A stretch of DNA of 64,000 nt from positions 1 to 64,000 of the forward strand of contig JACQFI010000021.1 in assembly GCA_016200135.1 (NCBI GenBank), written 5' to 3'. Position numbers and translations under genes: made by a program. This document shows, in pieces, positions 53,470 through 62,216 of this stretch. Each line of letters begins with the position of its first letter. Position 1 is the stretch's first letter. The notes under the pieces are model-generated. The model was not told the DNA's origin and ran no database searches. It saw nothing but the letters and a program-made list of their open reading frames with translations. This DNA comes from Planctomycetota bacterium. GTDB taxonomy: Bacteria > Planctomycetota > SZUA-567 > H5-PLA8.

Positions 53470-55442
53470 TGGCCATACTGGATTGCAACGAGACGGCGGC
53501 CCGTTTCCCGCCGTACGCCGAGAACACGCTGGCCGCGGGCGAGAAGGACGCGGTGAACGCGCATCTGCGCACCTGCCCGCACTGCCAGGTCGCGCTCAAG
53601 CGTTTCAACCGCCTGCAGGACTTCGCGCGCACGGCGCTCGGGCCCGGCGTCATCCCGCCCGAGTTCGGCGCGGACACCGGCCGGCGGCTCAAACAGATCA
53701 CGTCGTCAAGGAGCCCGGTAATGGTGGAAGAAGAAGAACTGGAACCCGTGCCGGTCTCGGGGCTGGACCGCTTCCTGACCAACGCGGGCGGGTTGCCGTG
53801 GTGGGGCATCTCGGTCGCGATGCACGTGCTCCTGATCGCGCTGCTCGGGCTGATCACCATGGCCATCGGGCAGGTGAACGATAACGATACGGTTGTGGTC
53901 GTCGCCAACTTGGAGCGCGCGGTCCAGGTGCGTCCCGAAGAACCGAAGTCCAAAGACCAGATCCGCGACGCGCTGGCCTCGAACCACGATACGCCTGCGA
54001 CCGACCCGGACTCCACGGTTGAATCCAACATCGTCGTTCCTCCGGACATCCTGGCTAAGGCGGAACTGGGCGACCACTTCGAGACCGTCAATCCCGACCG
54101 GCCCGATACGCACAGCGCCTTCGGCAACCCGGACGCGCATATGTTCCACAGCGTCACCGGCAACGACGAGCCCGAAGGAGGCGGCGGCACCGAGGGCGTG
54201 AGCCTCTCCGACGAGATGATTGGCATCGGCGGCAGCGGCAGCCCCGGCACCGGCGGCGGCTGGGGTGGCGGCACCGGAACCGGCACGGGCGTTGGCACGG
54301 GCTCGGGCCACGGCAGCTTCGGGGCGCGCACCGGCGGCGGGCGCAAACTGATGGTCCTGCGCCACGGCGGCAGCAAGGCCACCGAAGGCGCGGTCGATAA
54401 GGCGCTGGAATGGCTCGCGCGGCACCAGGAAGTGGACGGCCACTGGGATTGCTGGAAGTACGAAGGCCGCCAGGAAGGCCGCACGCAGGGCATCAACGGC
54501 GACGCCGCGGTAACCGGCTTCGCGGTGCTGGCCTTCCTCGGCGCGGGCCACACGGAGAAAGTCGGCAAGTACCACGACAACGTGAAGCGCGGCGTCTACT
54601 GGCTCATCAAGACCATGGAAGAGAACGAGAAGACCTGCGGCGAAGGCCGCTGGTGCAAGAACCACGGCAGCAACTACACGCAGGGCGTCGCGTCCCTGGC
54701 GCTGGCCGAGGCCGCCGGCATGAGCCGCAACGCCGAATGGAAGGCCGCCGCGCAGAAGGCGATCAACGGCGTCGTCTCCGGCCAGATCAAGAAGGGCAAC
54801 AGCGACTACGAAGGCTGGGACTACGCGCCCGGCGGCACCACGAACGACACCTCCGTCACCGGCTGGAACGTGATGGCGCTCAAGTCCGCCAAGGTTGCGG
54901 GCATCAAGGTCGATCCCGCCTCCCTCATGGGCGCGATGAACTGGATCAACTCCGGCCAGGACCTGAAGGGCGCCCCCAAAGACGGTGACGCCGACTACTG
55001 GGAAGGCGGGATGATGACGTACCGCGGCCAGGTGGGCGCGCCGCCGAATCCTAAAAACATGGCCATGACCGCCGCGGCGGCGCTTACGCGGCTCTTCATC
55101 GGCGGCGAGAAACCCACCTCGCCGGGCGTGGCCGGACCGTGCAACCTGATGAAGAAAGAAGCGAACTTGCCCACCGAAGACAAGGCTCGCTTCAACCTCT
55201 ACTACTGGTATTACGGCACGCTGGTCATGTTCCAGAAGGGCGGTGATTACTGGAAGCTCTGGAACGAGTCCATGCGCAAGTCCATCCCCAACGCGCAGCG
55301 CAAAGACGGCGATTTCGACGGCTCGTGGGACCCGTACTTCACCGAAGGCACCGGCTACATCTACGGCGGGCGCGTGATGTCCACGTCGCTCGGCGCGCTG
55401 GTCCTGGAGGTCTACTACCGCTACCTGCCGCTTTACCGCTAA
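53466..55442 (+). CDS. Zinc anti-sigma domain fused through one TM helix to an alpha/alpha-toroid (prenyltransferase/squalene-oxidase-repeat-like) domain, module 1
   Basis: The product has 658 residues from the ATG at 53466. The N-terminus is a zinc anti-sigma domain with Cys in AILDCNE and HLRTCPHC (H-x3-C-x2-C). PWWGISVAMHVLLIALLGLI is a single TM helix (~99-118). An acidic linker (NPDRPDTHSAFGNPDAHMFH) and a glycine-rich tract (GSGSPGTGGGWGGGTGTG) follow. The C-terminal ~360 residues are helical repeats with QW-like motifs (QEVDGHWD, DGSWDP), as in squalene-cyclase/prenyltransferase toroids, ending in LEVYYRYLPLYR. The helix would put the toroid outside the cytoplasm as a sensor and the zinc domain on the sigma factor. 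A catalytic role is not evident. The ORF reading from 53085 lies inside the sigma gene. Confidence 0.85.
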   Translation: MMAILDCNETAARFPPYAENTLAAGEKDAVNAHLRTCPHCQVALKRFNRLQDFARTALGPGVIPPEFGADTGRRLKQITSSRSPVMVEEEELEPVPVSGLDRFLTNAGGLPWWGISVAMHVLLIALLGLITMAIGQVNDNDTVVVVANLERAVQVRPEEPKSKDQIRDALASNHDTPATDPDSTVESNIVVPPDILAKAELGDHFETVNPDRPDTHSAFGNPDAHMFHSVTGNDEPEGGGGTEGVSLSDEMIGIGGSGSPGTGGGWGGGTGTGTGVGTGSGHGSFGARTGGGRKLMVLRHGGSKATEGAVDKALEWLARHQEVDGHWDCWKYEGRQEGRTQGINGDAAVTGFAVLAFLGAGHTEKVGKYHDNVKRGVYWLIKTMEENEKTCGEGRWCKNHGSNYTQGVASLALAEAAGMSRNAEWKAAAQKAINGVVSGQIKKGNSDYEGWDYAPGGTTNDTSVTGWNVMALKSAKVAGIKVDPASLMGAMNWINSGQDLKGAPKDGDADYWEGGMMTYRGQVGAPPNPKNMAMTAAAALTRLFIGGEKPTSPGVAGPCNLMKKEANLPTEDKARFNLYYWYYGTLVMFQKGGDYWKLWNESMRKSIPNAQRKDGDFDGSWDPYFTEGTGYIYGGRVMSTSLGALVLEVYYRYLPLYR

Positions 55443-55474
55443 TCCGCTTCACGCCGCTTTATGGGTGCATAGAC

Positions 55475-55505
55475 AAGCGGGCCGCAAGGCCCGCTTCTCT
55501 GTTTT
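55475..55505 (+). terminator. Rho-independent terminator after module 1
   Basis: AAGCGGGCC (55475-55483) and GGCCCGCTT (55488-55496) form a 9-bp stem with a GCAA loop. CTCTGTTTT follows. It separates module 1 from module 2, so the modules have separate promoters or partial read-through. Confidence 0.88.
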
Positions 55506-55627
55506 AAATTCACCCCTTATGGTCCCCTTTAAAGAGGGCGAGAACACCGGCGCGCCTGTGCAGCGGCGTTCGCACGTGTGATTTTCAGATTCCAAAAACT
55601 TTCGCGAAGAAACTCCGGGCGCGCGGG

Positions 55628-55641
55628 GACAGTATAGTAGG
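55628..55641 (+). promoter_or_regulatory. Shared promoter-like motif upstream of sigma factor 2
   Basis: GACAGTATAGTAGG lies 30 bases before the start codon at 55658. The third sigma gene has GACACTATAACAGG at the corresponding place (58392-58405). Ten or more of the 14 bases agree and TATAGT/TATAAC resembles a -10. No clear -35 was identified. Confidence 0.45.
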
Positions 55642-55657
55642 AAGCGCGAGGAATCCG

Positions 55658-56284
55658 ATGTCCACGACCGCAGCCGTTCAAGTCCTGATGAGGAACGCTC
55701 CGATGGATCCACGGGGCGAAGTCCCCGAAAAGTATTGGGAGTTGATCGAGCGCTACCGCGGCGAGCTCGTCAACCAGGCGCTGGCGATCTGCGGCAAACT
55801 CGAAGACGCCGAAGACGTCGTTCAGGAGACGCTCTGCGAGGCGTTCCGCGATCCCGCGAAACTCGCGCAGGCCCGTTCGCTCGGCGCGTTTCTGCGCAGC
55901 ATCAACCGCGCCAACGCGCTGAACCGCACCCGCGACCGCAAGCGCGACGCGGCGAAGTCCGGCCGCAAGCAGCTCGAAGCGCCCGCACGCTTGGTTACTA
56001 CCGGCGGCTTCAGCCTGCTCGAACTCCGCGACTCGGTGGCGAAGGCGATCGAGACGCTCCCGCCGCATCTGCGCACGGTCGTGGTGCTGCGCTACTGGCA
56101 GCATCTCTCGTACGAAGAGATGGCCGCGCGGCTGAACGTGCCGTCGGGCACCGTCGGCCGCCTCCTTTATGAAGCCACGCTGGCGCTCTACGACAAACTC
56201 AAGATTCACCTCGAGACTCCGGCCGCGCCGCCCGCCCAACCGAATCCGTCCGCCCCGGACGCATCCAAGGAGCCCTGTTCATGA
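55658..56284 (+). CDS. ECF sigma factor, module 2
   Basis: The protein has 208 residues, preceded by GAGGA. It is closely similar to the module 1 sigma: KYWELIERYRGELVNQALAI, GKLEDAEDVVQETLCEAFRD, TTGGFSLLELRDSVAKAIE and YWQHLSYEEMAARLNVPSGT. The C-terminal tail is Pro/Ala rich. The stop overlaps the start of the next gene by four bases. The sequence divergence from its paralogues in the C-terminal half of region 4 could give separate promoter choice. Paralogous duplication is clear from order, length and sequence. Confidence 0.93.
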   Translation: MSTTAAVQVLMRNAPMDPRGEVPEKYWELIERYRGELVNQALAICGKLEDAEDVVQETLCEAFRDPAKLAQARSLGAFLRSINRANALNRTRDRKRDAAKSGRKQLEAPARLVTTGGFSLLELRDSVAKAIETLPPHLRTVVVLRYWQHLSYEEMAARLNVPSGTVGRLLYEATLALYDKLKIHLETPAAPPAQPNPSAPDASKEPCS

Positions 56285-58269
56285 TGCTGGTCAGCGACTG
56301 CCCCAAGGCCGCCGAGCGCCTCAGCGCCTATGTGGACGGAAGCCTTCCGTCCGAAGAACGCGCCGCGATCGAGCTGCACCTGAACACCTGCGCGTCCTGC
56401 CGCGACGGCGTGAAGCGCTATCGCGCGGTCCAGAGCCTGCTCGACGGCGCGCTGGGCCCCAAGGCCCTGCGCCCGGACTTCGCCACCGAGACCGGCAAGC
56501 GCATGCACGCGGTCACTTCGGGGATGCTACCCGCGATCCTGCCGCAGGACGGCTTCGACGCCGGTCCCGAGCCACACGCGGCCACGCTGGGCGAACGCGT
56601 CCTCGCGCGCCTGGGCGGCGTGCCGTGGTGGGGCATCTCGATCAGCCTGCATCTGCTCGTGCTCGTCTTCTTCAGCCTGATCACGATGGCCATCGGCACG
56701 AAACCCGGCGACAGCGTTGTCGTGCTGACCAACCTCGAACGCGCGCCCAAGTTCGAACTGAACCTGGACGTGAAGAAGGAGCAGGAGGCGCTCCGCGATA
56801 TTCTCGAATCCAAGCACGAGACCGCGGCGACCGAACTCGGCTCCGATGTGAAGTCCAAGGTCGTGGTGCCGCCGGAGGTCCTCGCCGAGGCGCAACTGAG
56901 CGACCACTTCGAGACGATCAACCCCGACCGGCCGGACACGCAGAGCGCGTTCGGCAATCCCGACGCCGAGATGTTCCATAGCGCGACGGGCAACGACGGC
57001 CCGGCGGGCGGCGGCGGACCCGGCAGCGGTGAGGGCGCGATGCTCTCCGATGAGATGATCGGCCTCGGTGGTGCGGGCGCGGCCGGCACCGGCGGCGGCT
57101 GGGGCGGCGGCAACGGGAACGGCGTCGGCATCGGGACCGGTGCGGGCCACGGCAGCTTCGGCCAGCGCACCGGCGGCGGGCGCAAGCTCCTCGTGATGAA
57201 GCACGGCGGCAGCGCGGTGACGGAGTCGGCCGTGGACAAGGCCCTGGCGTGGCTCGCGCGCAACCAGGAAGTGGACGGCCACTGGGACAGCAAAAAGCAC
57301 GGCGGCGCGAACGGCTTGTATGAAGCCAAGCCCGGCGACGGCGCGAAACAGGTGGACGTGGCCATGACCGGCATGGCCCTGCTGGCCTTCCTCGGCGCGG
57401 GCCACACGGAGAAGGTCGGCAAGTACCGCGACAACGTCAAGCGCGGCATCTACTGGCTGATCCAGCAGCAGGCCGACAGCGGCTTCCTTTCCACACCCCA
57501 GTCCAATTATGCGCACGCCATCGCGGGCATGGCGCTCTCCGAGGCCGCCGGCATGGGCAAGATCGCCGAGACCGTCGTGGCGGCGCAGAAGGCCATCGAC
57601 GCCACCACCGGCAAGGGCACCAAGGTCGAGAACCTGAGCGAGCGCGGCGGCTGGGCGTACGGCATTCCGGAGCACGACACCATCAGCGGCGATTTGAGCA
57701 ACACCGGCTGGACGATCATGTTCCTCAAATCGGCCCGGACTGCGGGCCTGAAGGTCGATACGCAAGCCATCGCGGGCGCGATTCGCTTCCTGGATGCGTG
57801 CGAGAATAAGGACGGGAAGAACGCCAACGATCCGTACTCCCGCCACCGCTACAGCTACGCGGCCGACCCCGCCAATAAGACCACCTGGGAGACGAGCCGC
57901 GTGCAAATCAGCCTCGTCGGCATCCTCAACCGCCAGTTCCTCGGCACGCCGCGCGAAGAACTCCAGAAGGCCGTCGAATGGGCCGTCGAGAAAGGCAAGG
58001 TCCCGCAGAACGGCAAATGGAACTTTCAGGGCCTCTATCACATCTATTACGGCACGCTGGTGACGTTCCAGCAGGGCGGCGATCTCTGGAAAGACTGGAA
58101 CAAGGCCCTCAAAGAGGTGCTCGTGCCGAGCCAGGTCGTGGGCGGTGCGAATGATGGCTCGTGGGAGCCCAACGGAACCTACTGCGAAAAGTGGGGCCGC
58201 GTGGGCCAGACCGCGCTCTCCGCGATGTGCCTGGAGGTCTACTACCGCTACCTGCCGCTCTATCGCTAG
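56281..58269 (+). CDS. Zinc anti-sigma / TM / alpha-alpha-toroid fusion, module 2
   Basis: The protein has 662 residues. The zinc domain has VSDCPKAAER and HLNTCASC. The TM helix PWWGISISLHLLVLVFFSLI is nearly identical in position to the other copies. The invariant segment HFETINPDRPDTQSAFGNPD precedes a Gly-rich tract (GGWGGGNGNGVGIGTGAGHG). The toroid has QEVDGHWD, AVTESAVDKALAWLARN and GHTEKVGKYRDNVKRGIYWL. It ends in LEVYYRYLPLYR. It carries several differences in the toroid concavity and extra loops (such as DANKDG-like CENKDGKNANDP). The conserved frame with variable toroid suits a family of sensors recognising different ligands. No squalene-cyclase or prenyltransferase active-site motif was seen. 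Confidence 0.85.
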   Translation: MMLVSDCPKAAERLSAYVDGSLPSEERAAIELHLNTCASCRDGVKRYRAVQSLLDGALGPKALRPDFATETGKRMHAVTSGMLPAILPQDGFDAGPEPHAATLGERVLARLGGVPWWGISISLHLLVLVFFSLITMAIGTKPGDSVVVLTNLERAPKFELNLDVKKEQEALRDILESKHETAATELGSDVKSKVVVPPEVLAEAQLSDHFETINPDRPDTQSAFGNPDAEMFHSATGNDGPAGGGGPGSGEGAMLSDEMIGLGGAGAAGTGGGWGGGNGNGVGIGTGAGHGSFGQRTGGGRKLLVMKHGGSAVTESAVDKALAWLARNQEVDGHWDSKKHGGANGLYEAKPGDGAKQVDVAMTGMALLAFLGAGHTEKVGKYRDNVKRGIYWLIQQQADSGFLSTPQSNYAHAIAGMALSEAAGMGKIAETVVAAQKAIDATTGKGTKVENLSERGGWAYGIPEHDTISGDLSNTGWTIMFLKSARTAGLKVDTQAIAGAIRFLDACENKDGKNANDPYSRHRYSYAADPANKTTWETSRVQISLVGILNRQFLGTPREELQKAVEWAVEKGKVPQNGKWNFQGLYHIYYGTLVTFQQGGDLWKDWNKALKEVLVPSQVVGGANDGSWEPNGTYCEKWGRVGQTALSAMCLEVYYRYLPLYR

Positions 58270-58294
58270 ACTTCCTTATCTTTTCGTCATTTCG

Positions 58295-58324
58295 AATGCC
58301 CGGGAGCGCTGGCTCCAGGGCATT
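58295..58324 (+). terminator. Stem-loop after module 2
   Basis: AATGCCCGGGAGC (58295-58307) pairs at 12 of 13 positions with 58312-58324 around a GCTG loop. TTGTGC follows, a weak T-run, so the terminator is probable but not certain. Confidence 0.6.
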
Positions 58325-58391
58325 TGTGCTATTGGCCCACTCGTGCAATCTTTTTTCCCAGATTCCGCCAGCTTTTTGCCCCTCTCAAACG

Positions 58392-58405
58392 GACACTATA
58401 ACAGG
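58392..58405 (+). promoter_or_regulatory. Shared promoter-like motif upstream of sigma factor 3
   Basis: GACACTATAACAGG lies 27 bases before the sigma 3 start and overlaps its AGGAGG ribosome site. It matches the motif before sigma 2. Transcription from it would give an almost leaderless message. Confidence 0.45.
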
Positions 58406-58418
58406 AGGCGCGTGCGCC

Positions 58419-59027
58419 ATGGCAGGTTCCACCACCGCGGCACTGGTTCTCATGGGCGATTCAAGCCAAAAGACCGGCCAGGATCTTCCCGAGGCCTACT
58501 GGGAACTGGTCGCCCGCTACCGCGAGAAACTGCACCTCCAGGCCATGCATATCCTCGGCCGCCAGGAAGACGCCGAAGACGTGGTCCAGGAGACCTTCGT
58601 CGAAGTTCTTCGCGACACCGCCAAACTCAATCAGGTCCGTTCCATCGGCGCCTGGCTGCATACAGTCAACCGGGCCCACGCGCTCAACCGGCTGCAGGCG
58701 CGGCGCCGCGAGGCCCAGAACATCGACACGGGCCGCAAGGCCGTGACGACCGGCGGCTTCAGCGTCCTTGAACTCAGGGACTCCATCTCGAAAGCAGTGG
58801 AAGAACTCCCGGACAAGCAGCGCGACGTGATCCGCCTGCGTTTCTACGAGCACCTGCCGTTCGACCAGATCGCCCAGCGCCTGGCCATGCCGGAAGGCAC
58901 GGCCAAGTGGCTGGCCTGCGAGGCCATGGTCAAGCTGCACGCGAGTCTACGGGCGTACCTGCCGGACATGGAAGGGCACGGCCCCGCGGCCGGCGCCGAA
59001 TCCGCACCAGAAGGGAAGCAAGCATGA
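58419..59027 (+). CDS. ECF sigma factor, module 3
   Basis: The ATG at 58419 (MAGSTTAALVLMGDS) follows AGGAGG. A longer open frame from 58161 overlaps the previous gene and is not the real start. The product has 202 residues. Regions match the other two sigma factors: LGRQEDAEDVVQETFVEVLR, LHTVNRAHALNRLQARRREA, TTGGFSVLELRDSISKAVEE and FYEHLPFDQIAQRLAMPEGT. It is the most diverged copy of the three. Its stop overlaps the start of the anti-sigma-toroid gene as ATGA. Confidence 0.93.
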   Translation: MAGSTTAALVLMGDSSQKTGQDLPEAYWELVARYREKLHLQAMHILGRQEDAEDVVQETFVEVLRDTAKLNQVRSIGAWLHTVNRAHALNRLQARRREAQNIDTGRKAVTTGGFSVLELRDSISKAVEELPDKQRDVIRLRFYEHLPFDQIAQRLAMPEGTAKWLACEAMVKLHASLRAYLPDMEGHGPAAGAESAPEGKQA

Positions 59028-60949
59028 CCCTGATCGAGACCTGCCGCGCCGCGGCTGAACGCCTGCCCGAGTACGCCGAGAAACGGCTCGGCACCGACGA
59101 GGCGCTTGCGCTGGAAGACCACCTGCGCGGTTGCCCCGACTGCCGCCTGCGCCTGGCGCTCTACCGCGATGTCCAAAACCTCTTTACGGGCGCGTTCGGC
59201 TCCGCTGAAAACGGAGCGGCATCACCGCGCAAGAGTTCCGCGCGCTTCCACCAGATCACCACCGGCCCGCAACTGCGGGTTTCCGCAGAGTCCGAACCGG
59301 CGCTCGAAGAAAAGGTCCCGGCCGCGGAAGGACTCCTGCTGCGCTTAGGCGGAACGCCGTGGTGGGGTATCTCGGTCGCGCTGCACCTGCTGCTGATTAC
59401 GCTGCTCGGGCTGGTCACGATGGCCATCGGAAACCCTAGAGGCAACGACGACGTGGTGACCGTCGCCAATCTCGAGCGCGTGCCGCAATTGAAGGCTGCC
59501 GAGGAACCGAAGCGCCCGGAGCAGTTGCGCGAGGTCCTGGAGAACGCGAAGGATGTCCCCGCCACCGCTCCGGATTCAAAGAACACATCGAATGTGATCG
59601 TGCCGCCGGAGATCCTGGCACAGGCCGAACTGGGCGACCACTTCGAGACCGTCAACCCCGACCGGCCCGACACGCAGAGCGCCTTCGGCAATCCCGACGC
59701 GCGCATGTTCCATAGCGAATCGGGCAACGACGAATCCGAAGGCGGCGGCGGGGCGGGGGGCATTAGCCTCTCGGACGACTTGATCGGCGTGGGCGGCTCG
59801 AACAGCCCAGGCTTCGGCGGCGGCTGGGGCGGCGGAAACGGCACGGGCACTGGAATCGGGAACGGCTCGGGGCATGGCAGCTTTGGTGCCCGCAACGGCG
59901 GAGGCCGCAAACTGATGGTTATGCGGCATGGCGGCGGCAAGGCCACGGAATCGGCGGTGGACAAGGCGCTGGAATGGCTGGCGAAACATCAGGAAGCCGA
60001 CGGGCACTGGGACACTAAGAAGTACGAAGCCACCCACTCCGAAGATACGCCTATAACCGGGCTGGCGCTTCTGGCGTTCCTGGGCGCGGGACACACCGAC
60101 AAGGTAGGTAAGTACAAAGACAATGTCGTGCGTGCCACCAAGTGGCTGGTTTCCCAGCAGCAACCCAATGGCATGATTCAAGGCGGCCACAACCCCGGCT
60201 ATGGGCATTCCATTGCGGGCTTGGCGCTGGCGGAGGCTGCCGGCATGGGCCGCGACCCGCAGGTCAAGGAAGCCGCGCAGAAGGCCGTCAAGTGGTCCAT
60301 CGAGGTAATGCAGCAGGGCGAAGGCTCCGACAAACTCGGCTGGCGCTACGGCCCCAAGCACTTGGGCGACATCTCGGTTTCGGGTTGGTACACGATGCAG
60401 CTCAAGAGCGCCAAGGTTGCGGGACTGCAAGTGGAAATGGCCGGCTTCGAGGGCGCTTCCAGGTTCCTCGACACCGTCATGGTCGAAGCGCCCAAGCCCG
60501 GCGATCCCTATTCGGGGCACAAGTATGGCTACATCAAAGACGGCAATGGTCCCAATGGCATCCGCACCAAGAGTACGCATTGCAACACGGCTATCGGCTG
60601 CCTCATGCGGCAGTTCCTGGGCATGAAGCGCGACGAACTGCAGGGCGGCGTGGAGTATTTCATCAAGGAAGGCGGAGTGCCGCGCGCCGAGCACCCCGAA
60701 TTCTACTATTGGTACTACGCGACGCTGTGCTGCTTTCAGCAAGGCGGAGACATCTGGAAGAAGTGGAACGAGGGCCTCAAGGCCGCGCTGGTGCCCACGC
60801 AGCGCAAAGACGGCGACCACGACGGCTCCTGGGATCCCAAGGGCTTCTCCGTGGAAGGCGCGGAGCAATGGGGTGGACGCGTCTTCACAACGGCCATGGG
60901 CGCGCTGTGTCTTGAAGTGTACTACCGCTATTTGCCACTGTACCGCTGA
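59024..60949 (+). CDS. Zinc anti-sigma / TM / alpha-alpha-toroid fusion, module 3
   Basis: The protein has 641 residues from the ATG at 59024. The zinc domain has IETCRAAAERLPEY and HLRGCPDCRLRL. The TM helix PWWGISVALHLLLITLLGLV again precedes an acidic linker with the segment HFETVNPDRPDTQSAFGNPD and a Gly-rich tract. The toroid has QEADGHWD, GHTDKVGKYKDNVVRATKWL and DGSWDPKG, ending in LEVYYRYLPLYR. This copy is shorter than the others by about 20 residues in the toroid. The upstream sigma gene and this gene are coupled by a 4-bp overlap. A sialate O-acetylesterase-like gene starts 44 bases downstream and may be co-expressed. Confidence 0.85.
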   Translation: MTLIETCRAAAERLPEYAEKRLGTDEALALEDHLRGCPDCRLRLALYRDVQNLFTGAFGSAENGAASPRKSSARFHQITTGPQLRVSAESEPALEEKVPAAEGLLLRLGGTPWWGISVALHLLLITLLGLVTMAIGNPRGNDDVVTVANLERVPQLKAAEEPKRPEQLREVLENAKDVPATAPDSKNTSNVIVPPEILAQAELGDHFETVNPDRPDTQSAFGNPDARMFHSESGNDESEGGGGAGGISLSDDLIGVGGSNSPGFGGGWGGGNGTGTGIGNGSGHGSFGARNGGGRKLMVMRHGGGKATESAVDKALEWLAKHQEADGHWDTKKYEATHSEDTPITGLALLAFLGAGHTDKVGKYKDNVVRATKWLVSQQQPNGMIQGGHNPGYGHSIAGLALAEAAGMGRDPQVKEAAQKAVKWSIEVMQQGEGSDKLGWRYGPKHLGDISVSGWYTMQLKSAKVAGLQVEMAGFEGASRFLDTVMVEAPKPGDPYSGHKYGYIKDGNGPNGIRTKSTHCNTAIGCLMRQFLGMKRDELQGGVEYFIKEGGVPRAEHPEFYYWYYATLCCFQQGGDIWKKWNEGLKAALVPTQRKDGDHDGSWDPKGFSVEGAEQWGGRVFTTAMGALCLEVYYRYLPLYR

Positions 60950-60993
60950 TAGCCACGTCACGTTTGAAACCGCTTCGGGAAAGGACGAACGCC

Positions 60994-62109
60994 ATGCGAG
61001 CATGGTTTATATTGGGCGTATTACTTACCGGTTCGTTCCTGCCTGTGATTGGGCAGGCGGCTGAATCTCCATCGGATATATGGGTCGTCTCGGGACAGTC
61101 CAACGCCTGTGGCCGCGCCGAGCTTCCGGGCTACGAAGAACATCCGCTCGTGCAGATGTTCGACGGGCGCAAGTGGATTGCGGCCAAAGAACCGCTGCCG
61201 CTGGGCGGCACCGTCGGCCCATGGATGGCGGCGGCCACGGAGACGGCCAAGGGCGGCGTGGGTGTAAAGATATGCGGTTGGGCGAGCGGCGGACAACCCA
61301 TCAGCCTTTGGGAAGAAGCCGGCGGCGGCTGGAAATCTCTCAGCGGGCAGATTCGCGCCGCAGGGAAGAATGCCGGCGTTTTCCTCTGGTACCAAGGCGA
61401 ATCCGACGCGGTGAACGGCTACGGGCCGGACAAGTACCTGGAAGTCCTCCAGGATCTCGCTTCGCGCGTGCGCAAGGAGGCCGGCAATCCGCAGATGCTC
61501 ACCGTCATTGTCCAACTGGCTACCTTCGGCAGTGGCAGCAGTCAGCGCAAGACGATGGACATCCGCGAGGCGCAGCGTCAGTTCGTGCTCAAAGACCCGC
61601 ACGCCATTCTCGTAACGGCCATGGGCCGCGAATGCGACGGCACGCATTTGAAGAAAGACGGTTACTTCGAATTGGGCCGAGAGATTTCCCGCGCGCTGCT
61701 CAAGACCCGCTACGGCAAGAAAGATGTGGACTGGCCCGGCCCGGTGCTCGATGCGGCCGTCTACGGCGCCGACGGCAAATCGGTGCTTGCGCATTTTGCC
61801 GAGGCAAAAAAACTCACGGGGCTCGACGCGGCCGATTTCGCGGTGCTGGACAGCCAGGGCGTGGTGAATTGCACCAAGGTTCTTGGCGAAAACACGCGCA
61901 TAGCCCTGACGTTGGAACGGGCGGTGACGCCTCCGGCTAAATTGGTCTATGGATACGGTAACGGACCTAAAGCCACGCTGGTCGACGAGGCCGGCAACCG
62001 CGCCCCGGCGGTGCATCTTGAAATCGCCAAGGGTCCTCCGCCTCCCGACATGGAAACAAAAGCGCCCAACGGCGCGGGAGCACCCGCAAGCAAGGTGGCA
62101 GGCAAATAG
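60994..62109 (+). CDS. Secreted sialate O-acetylesterase-like (SASA/DUF303) SGNH protein
   Basis: The ATG at 60994 (MRAWFILGVLLTGSFLPVIG) opens a signal peptide; AAAGGA precedes it, while the frame from 60964 starts without one. The product has 371 residues. The SASA-domain motifs are WVVSGQSNACG with the nucleophile Ser, FLWYQGESDAVN and GTHLKKDGY with the catalytic Asp/His. Residues ~250-345 form a second beta-rich domain. Enzymes of this kind remove acetyl groups from sialic acid or polysaccharides. The C-terminal ~25 residues are Pro/Gly rich. It is 44 bases from module 3 and is possibly part of its transcript. Confidence 0.9.
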   Translation: MRAWFILGVLLTGSFLPVIGQAAESPSDIWVVSGQSNACGRAELPGYEEHPLVQMFDGRKWIAAKEPLPLGGTVGPWMAAATETAKGGVGVKICGWASGGQPISLWEEAGGGWKSLSGQIRAAGKNAGVFLWYQGESDAVNGYGPDKYLEVLQDLASRVRKEAGNPQMLTVIVQLATFGSGSSQRKTMDIREAQRQFVLKDPHAILVTAMGRECDGTHLKKDGYFELGREISRALLKTRYGKKDVDWPGPVLDAAVYGADGKSVLAHFAEAKKLTGLDAADFAVLDSQGVVNCTKVLGENTRIALTLERAVTPPAKLVYGYGNGPKATLVDEAGNRAPAVHLEIAKGPPPPDMETKAPNGAGAPASKVAGK

Positions 62110-62216
62110 CGCTCACCGCGGCATCCAAAGATTGATCGTTGTCGAAGCAGGCTGATGGTGTTCAGACTCATTGAGCGCTACGTGACGAACTATAAGTAGA
62201 GGTTAGCAAGCAATGC

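Noticed and set aside
53085-55442. 785-codon reading of the toroid gene
   Set aside because: Its first ~380 bases overlap the sigma factor out of frame. The zinc domain begins at the overlapping ATG at 53466.
52855-60949. Toroid proteins as squalene cyclases or prenyltransferases
   Set aside because: No DxDD or zinc-ligand active-site motif was seen, and the N-terminal zinc anti-sigma plus TM architecture points to signalling.
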